DNA from: Craspedostauros australis
Lineage: Eukaryota; Bacillariophyta; Bacillariophyceae; Mastogloiales; Achnanthaceae
NCBI GenBank assembly: GCA_026770025.1
Contig: JAMXDE010000003.1
Coordinates: 2,976,001-3,040,000 of the forward strand
Length of the DNA: 64,000 bases
Direction: 5' to 3'
This document shows positions 28,512 through 40,921 of the stretch, in pieces. Both the position numbers and the translations under genes were made by a program. Numbering within the stretch: position 1 is the first letter of the stretch; every line of letters begins with the position of its first letter. The notes under the pieces are model-generated. The model was not told where the DNA came from, made no database searches, and saw only the letters and a list, made by a program, of their open reading frames with translations.

Positions 28512-30881
28512 CTACAAGTCGTCTTCATCATCGTATCCATCCTCGTCGTATTCGTATTCGTACTCATCGTATTCATCCCCTTCCTGATCATCTTCGTCTT
28601 CATCTTCCATGTCATCATCGTCGTTGATGGATGTTCTGGTTTGCCTCTTGTTGCTAGCGCCGTCTTCATCGGCTTCGTCACCATCGTTGTCACCCTCGTC
28701 AGATGCTTCGGCTGCAGCCGCTTTGTCCTTCGGTGCTGCAATTTCCTCATCCGACTTGCTCGCGTCATCCTTTGCAGCTGCCTGCGATGGCGCGGTGTCC
28801 AGGTTCATTCCCTTTTGCAGCAAGGCCGGCGACACAGTGACGCTCATGCGGGATGGAAGGTAGAGACCGAACTTGTCCAATTTGGGAGAGGTCTTCTTGA
28901 CCATGGCCCGGGTTTGTGGCACGAGCTCTTCGCTGTACAGTTCGCACCACTTCTTCAGGAGGGCAGGATCGGCACCCAGAAGATCGTCGTCGTTCAGGGC
29001 GCGGTTCAATGCCGTGGCCGTGGCACCGCAGAGGTTGATGAGATCGGCGGCGACACGTTCGGCAGCGATGGCAGTGTTCTCGCATCCCTCCCCCTTCTTG
29101 AGCTGGCACTTCACGCCGTTTTGGAGGAGCATGCGCGCGGCTTCGAAGTTCTCGAGCTTGAGGCAAGTGGAGGTGATGGGCTTCGCGGCAGCAGCAGATC
29201 CCTTCTTCTTTCGGCGATCCGTGGCCGGGGCTGGCATGGTGCCGATCTCATCGAAGGTGCCGGCGAAGCACTGCGCACGCAGCAGGACGTAGTGAGCGTA
29301 ACGCGACATGAATGCCTTGTACGGCTTGTTCTGCGGGGTGTCGTCACCGGCCAAGAGCTGCTTCGTGTTGAAGTACTTCTGTTTTCGTTTGGGGTCGACA
29401 GTTCGTCGCAGCTCGCGCAGGTGTGCCTTTGTTGGGGGAGGGGATGGTGGCATGGAGCAGTGCGAATGATGTGAACGACACAAGCATGCGTGGCAGTTGG
29501 TTGGAGTAGCACATATACACAATGCAATGCAATGAACGGCAAGGCAAAGCAAGATAGAGTATCGTGTTTGTTAGAATTGAATGTCACAATGGTTGGAAGA
29601 GCGAGAGGGCATCAACAAAGCAGTCTCTCTCTCTCTCCCTCGCTGTCTGTCAGCAACCACCGCATTGGTCCAGCAAACCCAATGTTGATGCATCCGGAAC
29701 AAACATCAGATTCAATCCCCACATGATCAATGTTGGAATGCACACTCAGCCAGCACGAATCCTTCAATCCAAGGACACGTACGCGTGCAAGCACGCACAC
29801 CCACACATACGCACGAATAGACACATACCTTCAAGGCTGGCCCATGTCCAGGTGCTCCATCGGCCGAAAATCTGTGCAGGATGTAAAGCGCCTTGATGTT
29901 GGTGCGCCAATCCTTCTCCGCCATCTTGCTCCAAAGCTTTCGCAGGACGCTGTCGTAGATATCGAACCTGGGGCTGATCTGGTAGGTGACGCTGATCAAC
30001 CGCTCCGCGTGCTTGCCCTTGACAGCGGCATCGTCCGGTCGCGTCGCCTTGAGCATGACCTGCTCCAATTCGGACGAGGTGAGGCCCTTGACTTCGCGGT
30101 AGAGGTTGGTGGAGAGGTTGGATGTACTCTCGCGCGCAGCAGAGATGGATTTGGCAGCCGCCTCGCGCACGGCCGCCGTGTCTGGCATGGAATTGCGGAT
30201 GACATCCAATCCACGCGCGAACGTCGATGGTTGCTGCTGCTTGCGTGTGTAGGGGACGACGCGACCGCCCTTGGTTGGTCGGCGTCCTCCGCGTGATGAT
30301 GGCGGTGGTCCCTGTCGTCGTCCGCCCGCCGATCTTCCACCTGCAGAACGCGATGGACGACGGTCGTAGTCATCCTCATCGTCGGCGTATCGGGAAGGTC
30401 GGGCTCTGCTACTTGCGCCGCTGGATGGACGTCCGCGTCCACCAGAGGAAGGCCGCCCTCCCGGTGGTCGCCTGGAGCCGGATGGCCTGCCCGATGGGCG
30501 CTTGCGTGGCATCATCTCCTCCTCTTCCTCGTCCTCTTCGTTGTCGAAGTCATCCTCGTCGTCCACATCGAAGTCGTCGGCTCCGAAGTCCTCCTCCTCT
30601 TCTTCGTCGCCGTCAAGCTCGTCCTCGGGAAAGCCAAACTCCTCGTCATCGTAATCGTCTTCGTCGTCCTCCTCCTCTTCGTACTGCGGACGGCTGCGCG
30701 AGGAAGCAGCACGAGACGAGGGACGTCCGCCACGTGATGGGCGGCTTGGCGGTCCTCGTCGACCCGGAGATGGTCGGCCGCTCGATTTGCGGGCCTCCAC
30801 CAGCACATTCCCGTGCTTGCTGTCGGTCACCAGACTGGCCACGGCGATCAGCAGCAGGATCGTCGTTGACGTGAACTTCAT
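28512..30881 (-). CDS. ANTH/ENTH-domain protein with an N-terminal signal peptide, two exons
   Basis: Exon 1 is 30881-29829 and exon 2 is 29426-28512. The 402-base intron has donor GTATGT and acceptor ACAAAG, phase 0. The protein has 655 residues. It opens with a cleavable-type signal peptide (MKFTSTTILLLIAVASLVTD). Next come an Arg/Gly/Pro/Ser-rich part, a Glu/Asp block (about 70-135), a second RGG-like part, and from about 265 to 405 an ENTH/ANTH fold: VMLKATRPDDAAVKGKH, LISVTYQISPR, DWRTNIKALYILHRF, and YKAFMSRYAHYVLLRA after the splice. The intron splits this domain between K351 and A352. The C-terminus is Asp/Glu-rich. ANTH domains normally bind phosphoinositides and coat proteins on the cytosolic side, so a secretory leader is at odds with the domain. 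Confidence 0.78.
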
Positions 30882-31435
30882 GATTGCCTTTCCCTTCGTT
30901 TCCGATCGCGTTGGACTGCTTTGGCTCGCTTCACTTCTCAGAATCAGTGCGTGGAATGAGATGTGACGATGAAAGTATCCGCCAAGATGATGTTGCTGGT
31001 GGTGTGGTTGTGGTGACAGGCACCTGCGGACGAGATACCATGGAGGTCTTTTGTGTGATGGCCACCGCGGAAGAACTCCCGCACGTTGGTGGGAATCTGC
31101 AACAACATCGTGATGTTTGGCGACATTCCACGCGTCACGTCTGTGAATTGAATCCATCTGAAGTCCATTGAGTCGGATGTCGTGAATCGATCGACCAAAC
31201 CAACAGTCTCCACAACCAACAAAAAAAGGAACCGACCATGGCGAAAATTGGTTTTGTTCCGTCGTTTGGGTTCTCGCGCGCCAATCGAGATCGGGTGGAG
31301 TGAAGTGTTGTGGGCTGAAGAGGAAAGAACAAAAGAGAAGAGCAGCGAGAGTGTCTGCATCATCTGTCAGGAAGAGCATCCATAGCTCGCACAGACGCGG
31401 AAACAAGCAAGAATAACAGCAACGACAGAGCGACC
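30882..31435. other. Divergent promoter region, ANTH gene / AK6
   Basis: The spacer lies between the two start codons. Open frames on the minus strand upstream of 30881 continue without a stop for some distance but show no coding character. No named site was recognised. Confidence 0.5.
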
Positions 31436-32295
31436 ATGAGTTTGAATGGACCCAAGAGGCGGATGCCCAACATCCTCATCACCGGCACTCCTGGTGTTGG
31501 CAAAACATCGACGGCCAAGTTGTTGGCGGTGAGTGATATTGTGCAACAAACTTGGAGAGCATGGCATCGAACCGCAGTGCGATAGAGATGCAACACGAGT
31601 GAGAGTCCAAAGTCGCCCTCCTGCTCCCCACTCAAAGAAGATGCCGCGGTTTCGACCACCCCTTCATCGGCGCTCACAAATCGTTGCATTCTCTTCTGCT
31701 TCATTCTACCAATACTGCACGTACTCTATGCGTGAATACGTGCATACGTGCATACCACACGGTATCATGCCGTGCCCTGCTCATAACACAGGAACGCACG
31801 GGATTTCATCATGTCAACGTTGGCGAACTGATCAAACAGAATAACTTTTACGAAGGTCACGACGAGACGCTGGACACAAACATACTGGACGAGGACAAGC
31901 TGTTGGACGCACTCGAGGTCATCTTCGACCAGGTCGCCGCCTCTGGAAAGGGCCTCGTGGCGGATTTTCATTCGGCAGAACTGTTCCCCGAACGTTGGTT
32001 CGACCTGGTCTTGGTGCTGCGGACCAAGACGGAATTGCTGTTTGATCGATTGACGGCTCGGGGGTATTCGGAAAAGAAGCGATCGGAGAACATGGAGGCC
32101 GAGATCATGCAGATCATCCTGGAGGAGGCCCGCGAATCGTACGCCGTGGAGATTGTGCATGAGGTGCCATCGAATACGCCGGAAGATGCGGAAGGCAATG
32201 TGCTGCGCGTGCAGCAATGGATTGCGCAGTGGGTGCAGGATCATCCGACGGCGGCTGTGGGGCAACAGCAGCAAGAGCAACAACAACAAACATGA
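31436..32295 (+). CDS. AK6: Adenylate kinase 6 / Fap7-type NTPase, two exons
   Basis: Exon 1 is 31436-31528 and exon 2 is 31792-32295. The 263-base intron has donor GTGAGT and acceptor CACAG, phase 0. The product has 198 residues. The P-loop is GTPGVGKT (17-24). Family hallmarks are NVGELIKQNNFYEGHDE, ILDEDKLLD, DFHSAELFPERWF (89-101), VLRTKTELLFDRLTARGY and YAVEIVHEVPSNTPED, which align along human AK6. The enzyme is a nuclear adenylate kinase/ATPase needed for cleavage of 20S pre-rRNA to 18S rRNA together with uS11. The C-terminus adds a Gln-rich tail (QQQQEQQQQQT) absent from the human protein. Confidence 0.95.
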
Positions 32296-32685
32296 GCGGA
32301 GCTTTGTGCATTCACAACGCATGAGCATGAGAGACGCACAGCAAGCTACGAGTACTACAGTATGGTGGAAAGTCACAGTGATATAATAGACACGTATGAT
32401 AACGATTCAAGAGGCTTTCACAGGTTGTGCGAGTGTGGAGTTCTCTGCTCTACTCAACTTGAATGTGCATGTGATATCACACGTCAAATCTCCGATCCTT
32501 ATTACGCTTGCAGTTCTGTTGCAATTGATTTTGATTGGCACTACTCTAGATCGTCACATCATTCAGTGATCCTGCTTGAAGACACGGAATGCAGGGCATT
32601 CGCATTCGCATACACATGGCATCATGGAAGAATGGTTACCATGCGAGCATGGCAAGCAACTGCATCCGCTTCTTCACCTGGATCA
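32296..32685. other. Convergent 3' spacer, AK6 / NAA15
   Basis: Transcript ends from both sides meet here. A TACGAGTA octamer lies at about 32347, about 50 bases after the AK6 stop. No gene was seen. Confidence 0.5.
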
Positions 32686-35600
32686 TCACTTCAAATCCTC
32701 CAATCTCGGAAATCGCTTTCGCGTAGCTGTGATGAACTCGGTCTTTGCTGCATCGGCACCAAGTCTGCCCAATGCCTTCACCGCCAGTTTGCAGTTCTCC
32801 GTTGTCATATTCTTGGCGTCAGATGTTGCGCTGGTGATCATTGTAGCTGCGCTGGCCGCATCCTTGGCTCCGGTCTTCACCATAGCCTCCGCGACGGCGA
32901 CGCGCATTGGCAGACTGGTTGATGCATTCTTTTCGATGACTGCGACGGCATCCGACACGTAATCCTTCACAGACTTGCCACCCAGCAGCTCCTTGCAGCA
33001 CTCATCGATGACAGACATGACTCGGGGCTCCGCATCCTTCAGCGCTGGCAGCTTCAACGTGAAGTCCACGACACGTTCCAGCAACTCGTGGCTTTCACTG
33101 TCGATCTTCTTGATCTTGTACAAGGCTTGCAATGCCAAAAGAGGCTTCGTCCGGCGGATGGAGACATCGTATTGCAAGCACCACGTGTTGATGCGCGTCG
33201 GACAGTACTTGGACAGTATGGAGGAGTACTTCTTGGCCTCCTCCAGCACATCCTTCTTCAGCAGCTCGGCACCATCCGGGTCTTCGTCGATGGGTGATTT
33301 CTTTGCTTTTTGCTGGTTGTTGCTGTTGTTCTTCTTACCGTCGCCATTCTTCGTGGCCTCAGCCTCCTTCGCCTTGCGCTCCGCTTCCTTCTTCTCGGCC
33401 TGAAGCCGCTTCTTGCGTGCGATGTTCTTGGCTCGCTTGCGTTCTGCCGCTGTCATCTTGGAGTAGTCTGGCTCCTTGTCCTTTTCCAGAATCTCCGGGT
33501 GGTTGCTGAGGTGGAGGTATATCTGGATGATGCCCTCGGCGGCACGGAAGTAGTAATCCTCACTCCATAGTGTGTCCTCGAATCGAAGCACCTCCGTGTA
33601 GGCTCGCAATGTGACCTTCCGAACGCAGTAGGCATGGAAGTCGAACTGATCCTCGTGGAAGTCATCGAAATGCTTCGCGACGGCGCCTGTTTGGTTGTGG
33701 AAATCAATGAAAGAGGAGATGTGAGTGATGCATTCAGGATGGAGTAGAACTAACTGACGTTGATGTTAGCATTGATATGCGCACAATCTGCGGCGTCATG
33801 GGCAATGGAATGCGGCACAAACAACAAAGAGAAGGATCGCGCAATGCATACAGACAGCAGTATACTGCATGCTTGACAACAGATGATGCCAACAGTGCGC
33901 CCCGAAACAAGCAAGGTTCAAGCAATTGCGACGCCCAGTTCTTGTGAAACGTTTGCGCGTTGCTTCCTCCGTCCTTTCTTTGTTCTGTCGAAAATCAGCA
34001 GAGCTCAGATCAGATCAGCACAGCACCAATACAGAACAGAGGAATGTGCGCAGCGCTCGAGGGCGCCAATACTCACTGTACTTGCGAAGAGCTTTGCCCC
34101 AGTTCTCCTTGCGCGCGTAGCAAGCCGCGAGTTCCAGTTCATACCAAGAACACTGCATGTCGTAGAGGTTGGCCTCCGGATTGCCATCGTGCTTGGTGAA
34201 CATGGAAATTCTTTGCAGCGCATCCGTCTCCATGCCGGCTTGGAGCATGTACTTCGTGGTTTGGTTGTTGATGTATCGATCTTGCTGATCGAGGTCTCTG
34301 CCCTTATCCAAGGCGTCAACCGCGCTCTTGATGTCGCCAGCAGATTTGAGCAAGCGCGCCTTGAGCTCGTACACATCCACGGCAGACGGTGTGTGCTCCA
34401 AGCACTTGTCCAGCAATGTAATTCCTTCGTCAAACTCGCCAGCCAGCTCATGCAATCCAGCTCGGAGGTACCACGTCCACAGGAAGGTTTCTGTCGATTC
34501 TTCATGTTCGTCCGTGGCAAGCAGCTTTTTGTATTCATCGAGACAGGAGGTGTAGCCGTTCACCAGTTCGACCATGAGCTGGTAGTTCTTGTGCGACTTG
34601 ATGTCAACCGGATCGGATGCGATTTGATACCGACCGTTTTTCTCGATAAGCAGGAAGGTGCTGAGCTCCGTGCAGAGGGACGGGACTCCCTTGGTGATGT
34701 TCTTCCGACAAAACACATCGAGGGAGCTGCGGAGGTTGTCCCCTGTGACCAAGCTCATCGGTATTCTGTTGACTGCCGCAGATTTCTGGTAGTTGGGATA
34801 GATTTCATTCTTGTACCCATCCAGCAAGGTCTGTCGCTGTTCATCGGAGAGAGGCAGCATGGTGGGGACAGTCCGCGTGCCCGGCAGCTTGTAGATCTCC
34901 TCGATGATCGGCGCCTCCAGCTTGAGCATTGCGCACATGTACATGTTGTGGACTTTGTAGTTTTCCGTGAGTCCATTCTCCAACATCTGCAACGCGGTCG
35001 CCTTCGCCTCATCGTACATTGCGAGCCCCAGCTGGTACTTGCACTTGGCGATGTGCCAGGAGGTTTGGTCGACGACCTTGTCCTTGCATTCCTCCAGATG
35101 ATCCAACGCCTCCTTGAGGTTGCCCGGGATTTCCGAGAGGATTTTGTTCTTGTAGAGCGCCAGCTCGCTGGATTCGAAGCCGCGTTCCAGCTCTGGCGAT
35201 CCTTCCGTCAAGGTTCCGAGGTAAATGTCGATGACGTTGACGGCGCCGCGGTGATCACCATTGAGGTGCTTTGCCAGTGCGAATGCCAGCCAGTGAATCT
35301 TTCCGTTTGGTTTGAGGTTGAGGATGGTGTGACGCGTGACGGCGAATCCGCTGAGGTCTCGCATCTGAACCTGGAGCATGCTGAGATCGCGGAGGATCTG
35401 CAGGTTGTCACCGTCAATGCGCAATGCCTGTTTGTAGGCCTTGATCGCCTCATTGTAGTTGCGATCGGAGCGGTAGAGCAGTCCGTACACATGCCAGCAC
35501 ACGTGCGATCTGTGCGTACGAGTATGCGTGTGCGCGGTGCCGGTTTGTGAGAATTGGTTGCGGCCAACATGGGTCATTCAATGAGGTACGCAATGGGACA

Positions 35601-36115
35601 TGCGATGAGAAAGGGGAGAAGCAAGCAAGCATGAACGGTGAGCAACGAGTGATAGTGGCTGCGACAACGCCGTGCGAACCTGGACACGCACATGCACGAG
35701 CTCCAACGCTGGCAACAGGATTGGCACGGACGTCCGGACGAAGAAGCACTCGAAACAGACTCCAACTCGAATTCAGAGGAGCGACGATAAATCAATGAAG
35801 GTGAGCAGATAGGTGGATGGATGGACATGCCGAGAACGACGCAAAGACGTACTTCATGTCGTTCATGAGGCCCTGCTTGACGAGGGCATGCGCCTCCTCC
35901 TTCTTGTTGACGTAGTTCATGACCAGCCCCTTCATCGCCAGAGTCTCTCCATGGTTGGGGAACTTCTTGAGGATGGTGTCGGCCTGCCTGGTGGCCTTCT
36001 TGTACTGCTTGCTCTCGTAGTTCTTCACCACGCCGCGGAACAGGTCGGCCTCCTTCTTGGGCAGCGGTCGGCCCTGCCCGGCCTGCGGGTTGCTGTTGTC
36101 GTTGCTCGGTGCCAT
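32686..36115 (-). CDS. NAA15: NatA auxiliary subunit NAA15 (Nat1), three exons
   Basis: Exons are 36115-35853, 35509-34077 and 33686-32686. Introns are 35510-35852 (GTACGT...CACAG, phase 2) and 34078-side 33687-34076 (GTGAGT...AACAG, phase 1). The protein has 898 residues. It is the ribosome-docking scaffold of the NatA N-terminal acetyltransferase, a helical TPR solenoid that holds NAA10. Landmarks are LPKKEADLFRGVVKNYESKQ near the start, [20 protein letters not shown] across the first splice, NLQILRDLSMLQVQMRDL, ALRKYSAVAKHFDDF across the second splice, QFDFHAYCVRKVTLRAYTE, and the Lys/Glu-rich helix KRAKNIARKKRLQAEKKEAE. The order and length match the human protein (866). The GKKNNSNNQQKAKK linker is a local addition. 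Confidence 0.95.
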
Positions 36116-37002
36116 CCTGTTGGTCAATGTGTCTGACTGCCGATCAATGCGGGCAGAGTGCGCAGTACTCTGGACTGTTGCGTACGGAATGCAATGCAAC
36201 AAGACAGGTAAGCTGGCGTCCCTGCTCTCCTTCCTTGGTGTGTCGAGGAAGCAAAGCGGCTCACACTAGTAGGATCTCAAGGCGGCTTGCAGAGGGTGGT
36301 GTGAATGCGGGTACCGATACTCGTGCTCTGGGTGGATGACATGCGGAGCCGACTGACCGAACGACGGCTACGGCAAATGCTGTCGGTGGCAACAAGCGAA
36401 CAAACGACGGAAGCAAAGCCAAATCTTCGTCTCCCTTCCATGTCGTGTTCGTGCGGTCCACCACAGCGCTCAGCACACAGAGTGGCGAACACCAAAACGG
36501 CTGCGGTTGTGTGGTCGTCTGTCGTTCCCTGTCCACGAATTTGTTGGAGCGCACCTTTTTGATTGGTTCGACTGACACGTCAAATCGAAGGCAATTTGAT
36601 TCGCGTGATCGCGGGTCGTGACTTTGGCGTGGTTGCGTACCACCGTGAAGTCTGTCCATGCACCAGTCATGGTGCGAAGGCCCATTCAGTCACGTATGGA
36701 CGAGTCATGTTTCACTGGCGCCAATTTGCTTCGACAAACAAACCACATCCAAACAACACCCACCACAAGCGACGAACACATCACATCACATCACGTCACA
36801 TCACGTCACATCACATTGCACGATCTTCCCACCTTCCCACCTTCCTGCCTGCCTCTGCACTCATGTACACCCAAGAATCGCAAGCAAGACATAGCGATCT
36901 AGAGAGTAGATTGGTCTAATTACGCATGCCGGAGAGAGCAAGGTGCCACACTTCACTGAACATTGCGCCATATCATCACACGGGAACAAGTACGACCAAA
37001 GA
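36116..37002. other. Divergent promoter region, NAA15 / LYR protein
   Basis: An 887-base spacer between two start codons. It includes the TCACR repeat listed separately. Frames here are Thr/His/Ser-rich and not convincing. Confidence 0.5.
36781..36816. repeat. TCACA/TCACG pentanucleotide repeat
   Basis: Seven consecutive five-base units, TCACA TCACA TCACG TCACA TCACG TCACA TCACA, lie about 190 bases upstream of the LYR gene start. Confidence 0.8.
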
Positions 37003-37550
37003 ATGCCAGCCACAGCAGCCACGCGGGCCAAGGCTCTGTCGCTGTATCGCAAGCTGTTGCGAGGTGCCATGAAGATGCCAACGCCGAATCGGCAGAACTT
37101 TGTGATTCGCAAGACGAGGGTGGAATACAAGGTGCGTGCTCGCACAATGCATGCGACGTGCTGCTGCGATGTATTATAGAATATTATTTTACATTGCGGC
37201 ATCATGGGTGGTTGCGGTACGATATCGAACTTGCATCACAGTGCTGAACCATATGTTTGCACTGTCATACTCTATGCCATTCAATGGACTCCAACTCACA
37301 TCAACTCACAACTGAACATACGTGCTGCTCTACGAATATTCTATTGTATTATATGTCGACTCCACCACATGCTCGCCGTGTCCCGTCGCTATTTTTCATC
37401 TTGGTACAGGCCAGCATGCATCTGACGGATGATAAAGCGATCGATCTTTGCATACGTCACGCCGACACCAGCTTGGACACGGTGCTAGTTCAGGCGGAGC
37501 ATTTGAGCAAGCTCATGAAGGATCCAAACTATCAGGTCGACATTTACTGA
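37003..37550 (+). CDS. LYR-motif (Complex1_LYR) small protein, two exons
   Basis: Exon 1 is 37003-37131 and exon 2 is 37410-37550. The 278-base intron has donor GTGCGT and acceptor TACAG, phase 0. The product has 89 residues. The N-terminal helix carries the LYR tripeptide (ALSLYRKLLR, L14-Y15-R16) and a following Phe/Arg pattern (NFVIRKTRVEYK). Exon 2 supplies the remaining helices (MHLTDDKAIDLCIRHADTSL and VLVQAEHLSKLM). LYR proteins are mitochondrial assembly factors or subunits that bind acyl carrier protein and help Fe-S or respiratory-complex assembly. The size and first helix are closest to LYRM4/ISD11- or LYRM9-type members, but I cannot assign a subgroup. Confidence 0.8.
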
Positions 37551-38600
37551 GGGATTTTAGAATCGGAGAGGTGTCAAATGCAACATTCGAGTCATACTGC
37601 ACTGTTGAGAGGTGAGGGCAGCGCATGGCATAGCGCGGTTAGGATGCGGTTTCACTCCTCACGTGGCAAGATAGAATAGTATTATATTGGATAACATTAT
37701 GTCAACGAAGGAAGGGCAAGGCATGCGGAGGTGATCGTCGCGAGAACTTTCCAAGACAGTGCAACTTTCTCGGCATGGCTTCACGCACCAATACATGGCA
37801 CAGCAATTGTGGCCATGGATCAGCGCCTTGAATGAATTCGGAGTCTTGCGCAGCGACACAACATGTACTCCGGCCCGCGATGAAGCACCCTTGAGATAGC
37901 ACACATTGTCCACTCCGGCTTGCTCATCGTTCGGACAGACATAAAATTGTTGCTGCACTCAAGCAGAACCACCATGCCGTGCGTTGGACATCGTGCACAC
38001 ATACTCAAAGCAATAATGGAGAGCATGGCAGCCAACTAATCCTATAATATGTATTGTATTATACTAATACGAGCACTCGTAGATGTTTCCCTCCTCCTCG
38101 CCCACTCCTTTAGCTTTGATTCAAGCGCAACCAATCTCCACGAATGTGACGAAAATTGGAAGCACAGCCGAAGTCTTTGAGGCGTGCCTCCAGTCGTGTG
38201 TAGCGCGGTACGTTAATCGTGCGAATCACGCGGTTCGTGTTCTTGATGATGTTTCTTCTTTGTTCGTTCGCTTCGCGCCGCGTTCGGAGCTCCTTCGGAC
38301 AGTGTCACTTCAGTTGGATGCAGAACATCATCCACACAAGGTGCCCCCAACCAACTGCGTGCAAGGACAGTACACGAGCCGAGTACGAGCGAAGTATGCG
38401 GAGGGAGAAGACTCTTCGCGCCTCCAACCACAGGAATCCATCATCACAAGCAACATCGAGCAGCAAAGGGCACTGCCACATTTCAGGGCAGTCCGACACG
38501 AAGCATCCATTCCATTGCATTCCACTCTCTATTCTGTTCTGATCAATCAATCTACCATACGACATTGGTATTGCTTTAGTCAAGGAAAGAGGCAGGGACC
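37551..38600. other. Spacer, LYR gene end to CTL gene start
   Basis: 1.05 kb without a supported gene. Open frames exist on both strands (for example 37659-37958 minus and 38083-38640 plus). The plus frame contains a lone CX3C followed by RY (CLQSCVARY), reminiscent of half of a small TIM protein, but no partner CX3C was found. The right end should be the 5' region of the transporter gene. Confidence 0.45.
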
Positions 38601-40921
38601 ATGCGAAGAGACAATGTCGCGTTGCCGTTGCATGTGCTGAACGATGAGTGCAGCAACGGTGATGGGCAGCAAGGTCCAGCCGCAACATCCGACAGCGTGC
38701 ACGAGTGCAGCGGCAGCAGCACACGCATCGAAGAAGAAATCCATCAGAACAGGCTTGCGGCTGATGGAACTGCAGCAGATCCTCTCATGCACAACATGTC
38801 CGGCGAACCAAATACGGAAGATGCGTCGGATGATCCCTTGATCGTGGCGTATGCCAACAACCGCAGCAACGGCCTTCAATTTGGACATGGTGCGTACGAG
38901 GTCCCTCTCGCATCGTAGCTTCATCGATGTCCATCACCACCTTTCCTGCGATCGCATCACGCCAATTCTGCCATGCCTCGTTATATCGTGGCATATCATG
39001 TCATGCATTCCGTTCTTCTCGGTCATGCCCCGATCATCAACTGGAACTCATCCATGCTGCCTTGCTGCATGCCCATCTGACTGTCACCTGCGTTCTTTCG
39101 ATTCTTTCTCGCTTCTTTGGCCCCGCCGCACATCAAACACAACAACCCCTGCTTTGACGACGATGACGATGTGCGCACAACGTATACCTGCATCCTGCGC
39201 ACCTGCATACCTGCATATACTTGGGACAGCAGAAGCCAATCGAAGAGGCGAGAAGCAACCTCCGGCATGCAAAAATGCAATCTTCGGCATCCTGTTCCTC
39301 ATGCAGCTCATCACCATCATCGGCTTCGCAGTCACATTCGTCGCCCAGCACTGGCACCCGAAGCATTCGTCTTCACAAACTGATTCTGACGATTACGACG
39401 ATGATGACGACGACAACCTGCTACCGCCCATCGAGGGGCATCACTTTCGCTTCCCTCAGGATTGGATAGGGCTCGTCCTCTTCTTTTCCTGCATCGGATC
39501 CATCACTTTGATTCTATCCATCGTTCTGTTCATCATCTACTCAGAATGCACGCAGAATGCTGTCCGGGCAAGCCTCATCGTCGCGCCGGGGATCGTGCTG
39601 TGCGTGGGCATTCATCGATCATCGATGTTGCTGCTCGTTTCCGCAATCGTGTGTTTGTACTGGACGAGCATGAATTGGCCTCGGATTCCGTTCGCCGCCG
39701 CCAACCTGCAGATCGCGACATTGGCTGTCAACGAATACTCGGCCAACATGATGGTGGCCGTCATTGGGATGTTGCTGAGCTTTCTCTGGGTCCTCACATG
39801 GTTCATGGCCGTCACGGAGGTCTCCCATCGATTCGAGTTGTTCGGAGAGGATGGGCGGCCCGTATTCTGGATGCTGTCCCTGCTCCTGCTCAGCATGTTC
39901 TGGACCTGGCAAGCCATTGCGTACACGCTGTACGCGACGATCGCAGGCGTTGTGGGAGACTGGTCCACGACATCGTCGGAAGGGCAGCGATTTTTCGCCG
40001 TCATGCGATCGTTCGGAAAGAGCATGACTTACTCATTTGGCAGCATCTGTCTGGGCGCGTTGGTCATTTCCTCCATCCAGTCCTTCGACTACACCGTCTA
40101 CGAGATACGGAAGCACAGCCAGCAGCGAAGGAACTTGTGCTGCTGTCTACTGCAATTCTTCTTTATCCATCTCGAGGCCGTGGCACAATACGTGAACAAA
40201 TGGGCATTCGGTACGTGCTCTGCTCGTACGTTCGCTGTTGCATTCATACTGGCTCCCATTGTGCACCGTTCATGATTGCGTGCCATGCGCTTCTCATACT
40301 CGACCGTACTCAACTCGCCGTTCACTTTGTCCGCTCTCATTTCATATCGTATCATGACACGCAACGGCATGCACCGCAATGGCACGCAATGGAATGAAAT
40401 GAAACCACATCGAAATTCAACCCATCGGCATGCAACGCTCTGCTCCGACAGTATACGTTGGCGTGTACGGCTACGGATTTGGCGACGCATCGAAGGTTGC
40501 ATACGATGTTTTCAAATCGAGAGGATGCTGGTCCATCGTTGCCAGCAATCATGTGGTTGGAAAGATAATCGCTACGATGAACATTTCGAATGCAACTATC
40601 GCAGGCGTGCTGGGTGTCTGCGTTCACCGTTCCTTCCCGTCCTGGTTGCACGCATTTGCATCCCCCGATTACAAGCACGTGGACAAGGTTTTGGAAGAGA
40701 ATGCATTCTGGCTGGCGTTCCTGTGCGCATACCTCCTCTCATCCATCATGTCGAGGATCGTGCTGAGCGCTGTGGATACGATCATCGTCCGACTTGCCGA
40801 ATGTCCAGATGAATTGGAACGGAACCAGCCAGAACTATTCGCCAAGCTGAAAGAGGGATGGGACGTGGCATTCCCAAACGCCGCCGGTATTTTTGACAGA
40901 CGCGACAACAACAGTCGGTGA
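38601..40921 (+). CDS. Choline transporter-like protein (CTL/SLC44/PNS1), three exons
   Basis: Exons are 38601-38889, 39230-40210 and 40452-40921. Introns have donors GTGCGT and GTACGT, both phase 1. The spliced protein has 579 residues. Exon 1 encodes a soluble N-terminus (about 95 residues). Exon 2 starts with EKQPPACKNAIFGILFLMQL, the CTL-type lead into the first helix, and holds about eight membrane segments with the family core FWTWQAIAYTLYATIAGVVG, SFGKSMTYSFGSICLGALVI and IQSFDYTVYEIRKHSQ. Exon 3 continues with YVGVYGYGFGDASKVAYDVF and a last helix pair before DTIIVRLAECPDELERNQPE, where PNS1/CTL proteins have D-x-x-V-x-C-x-x-D-P. Members move choline and related amines at plasma or organelle membranes. 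A Cys/Gln-rich loop (SQQRRNLCCCLLQ) precedes the exon 3 junction. Confidence 0.88.

Noticed and set aside
38083-38640. Frame with CX3C...RY resembling half of a small TIM chaperone
   Set aside because: The required partner CX3C could not be found on any upstream exon, and the remainder of the frame has no coding character.
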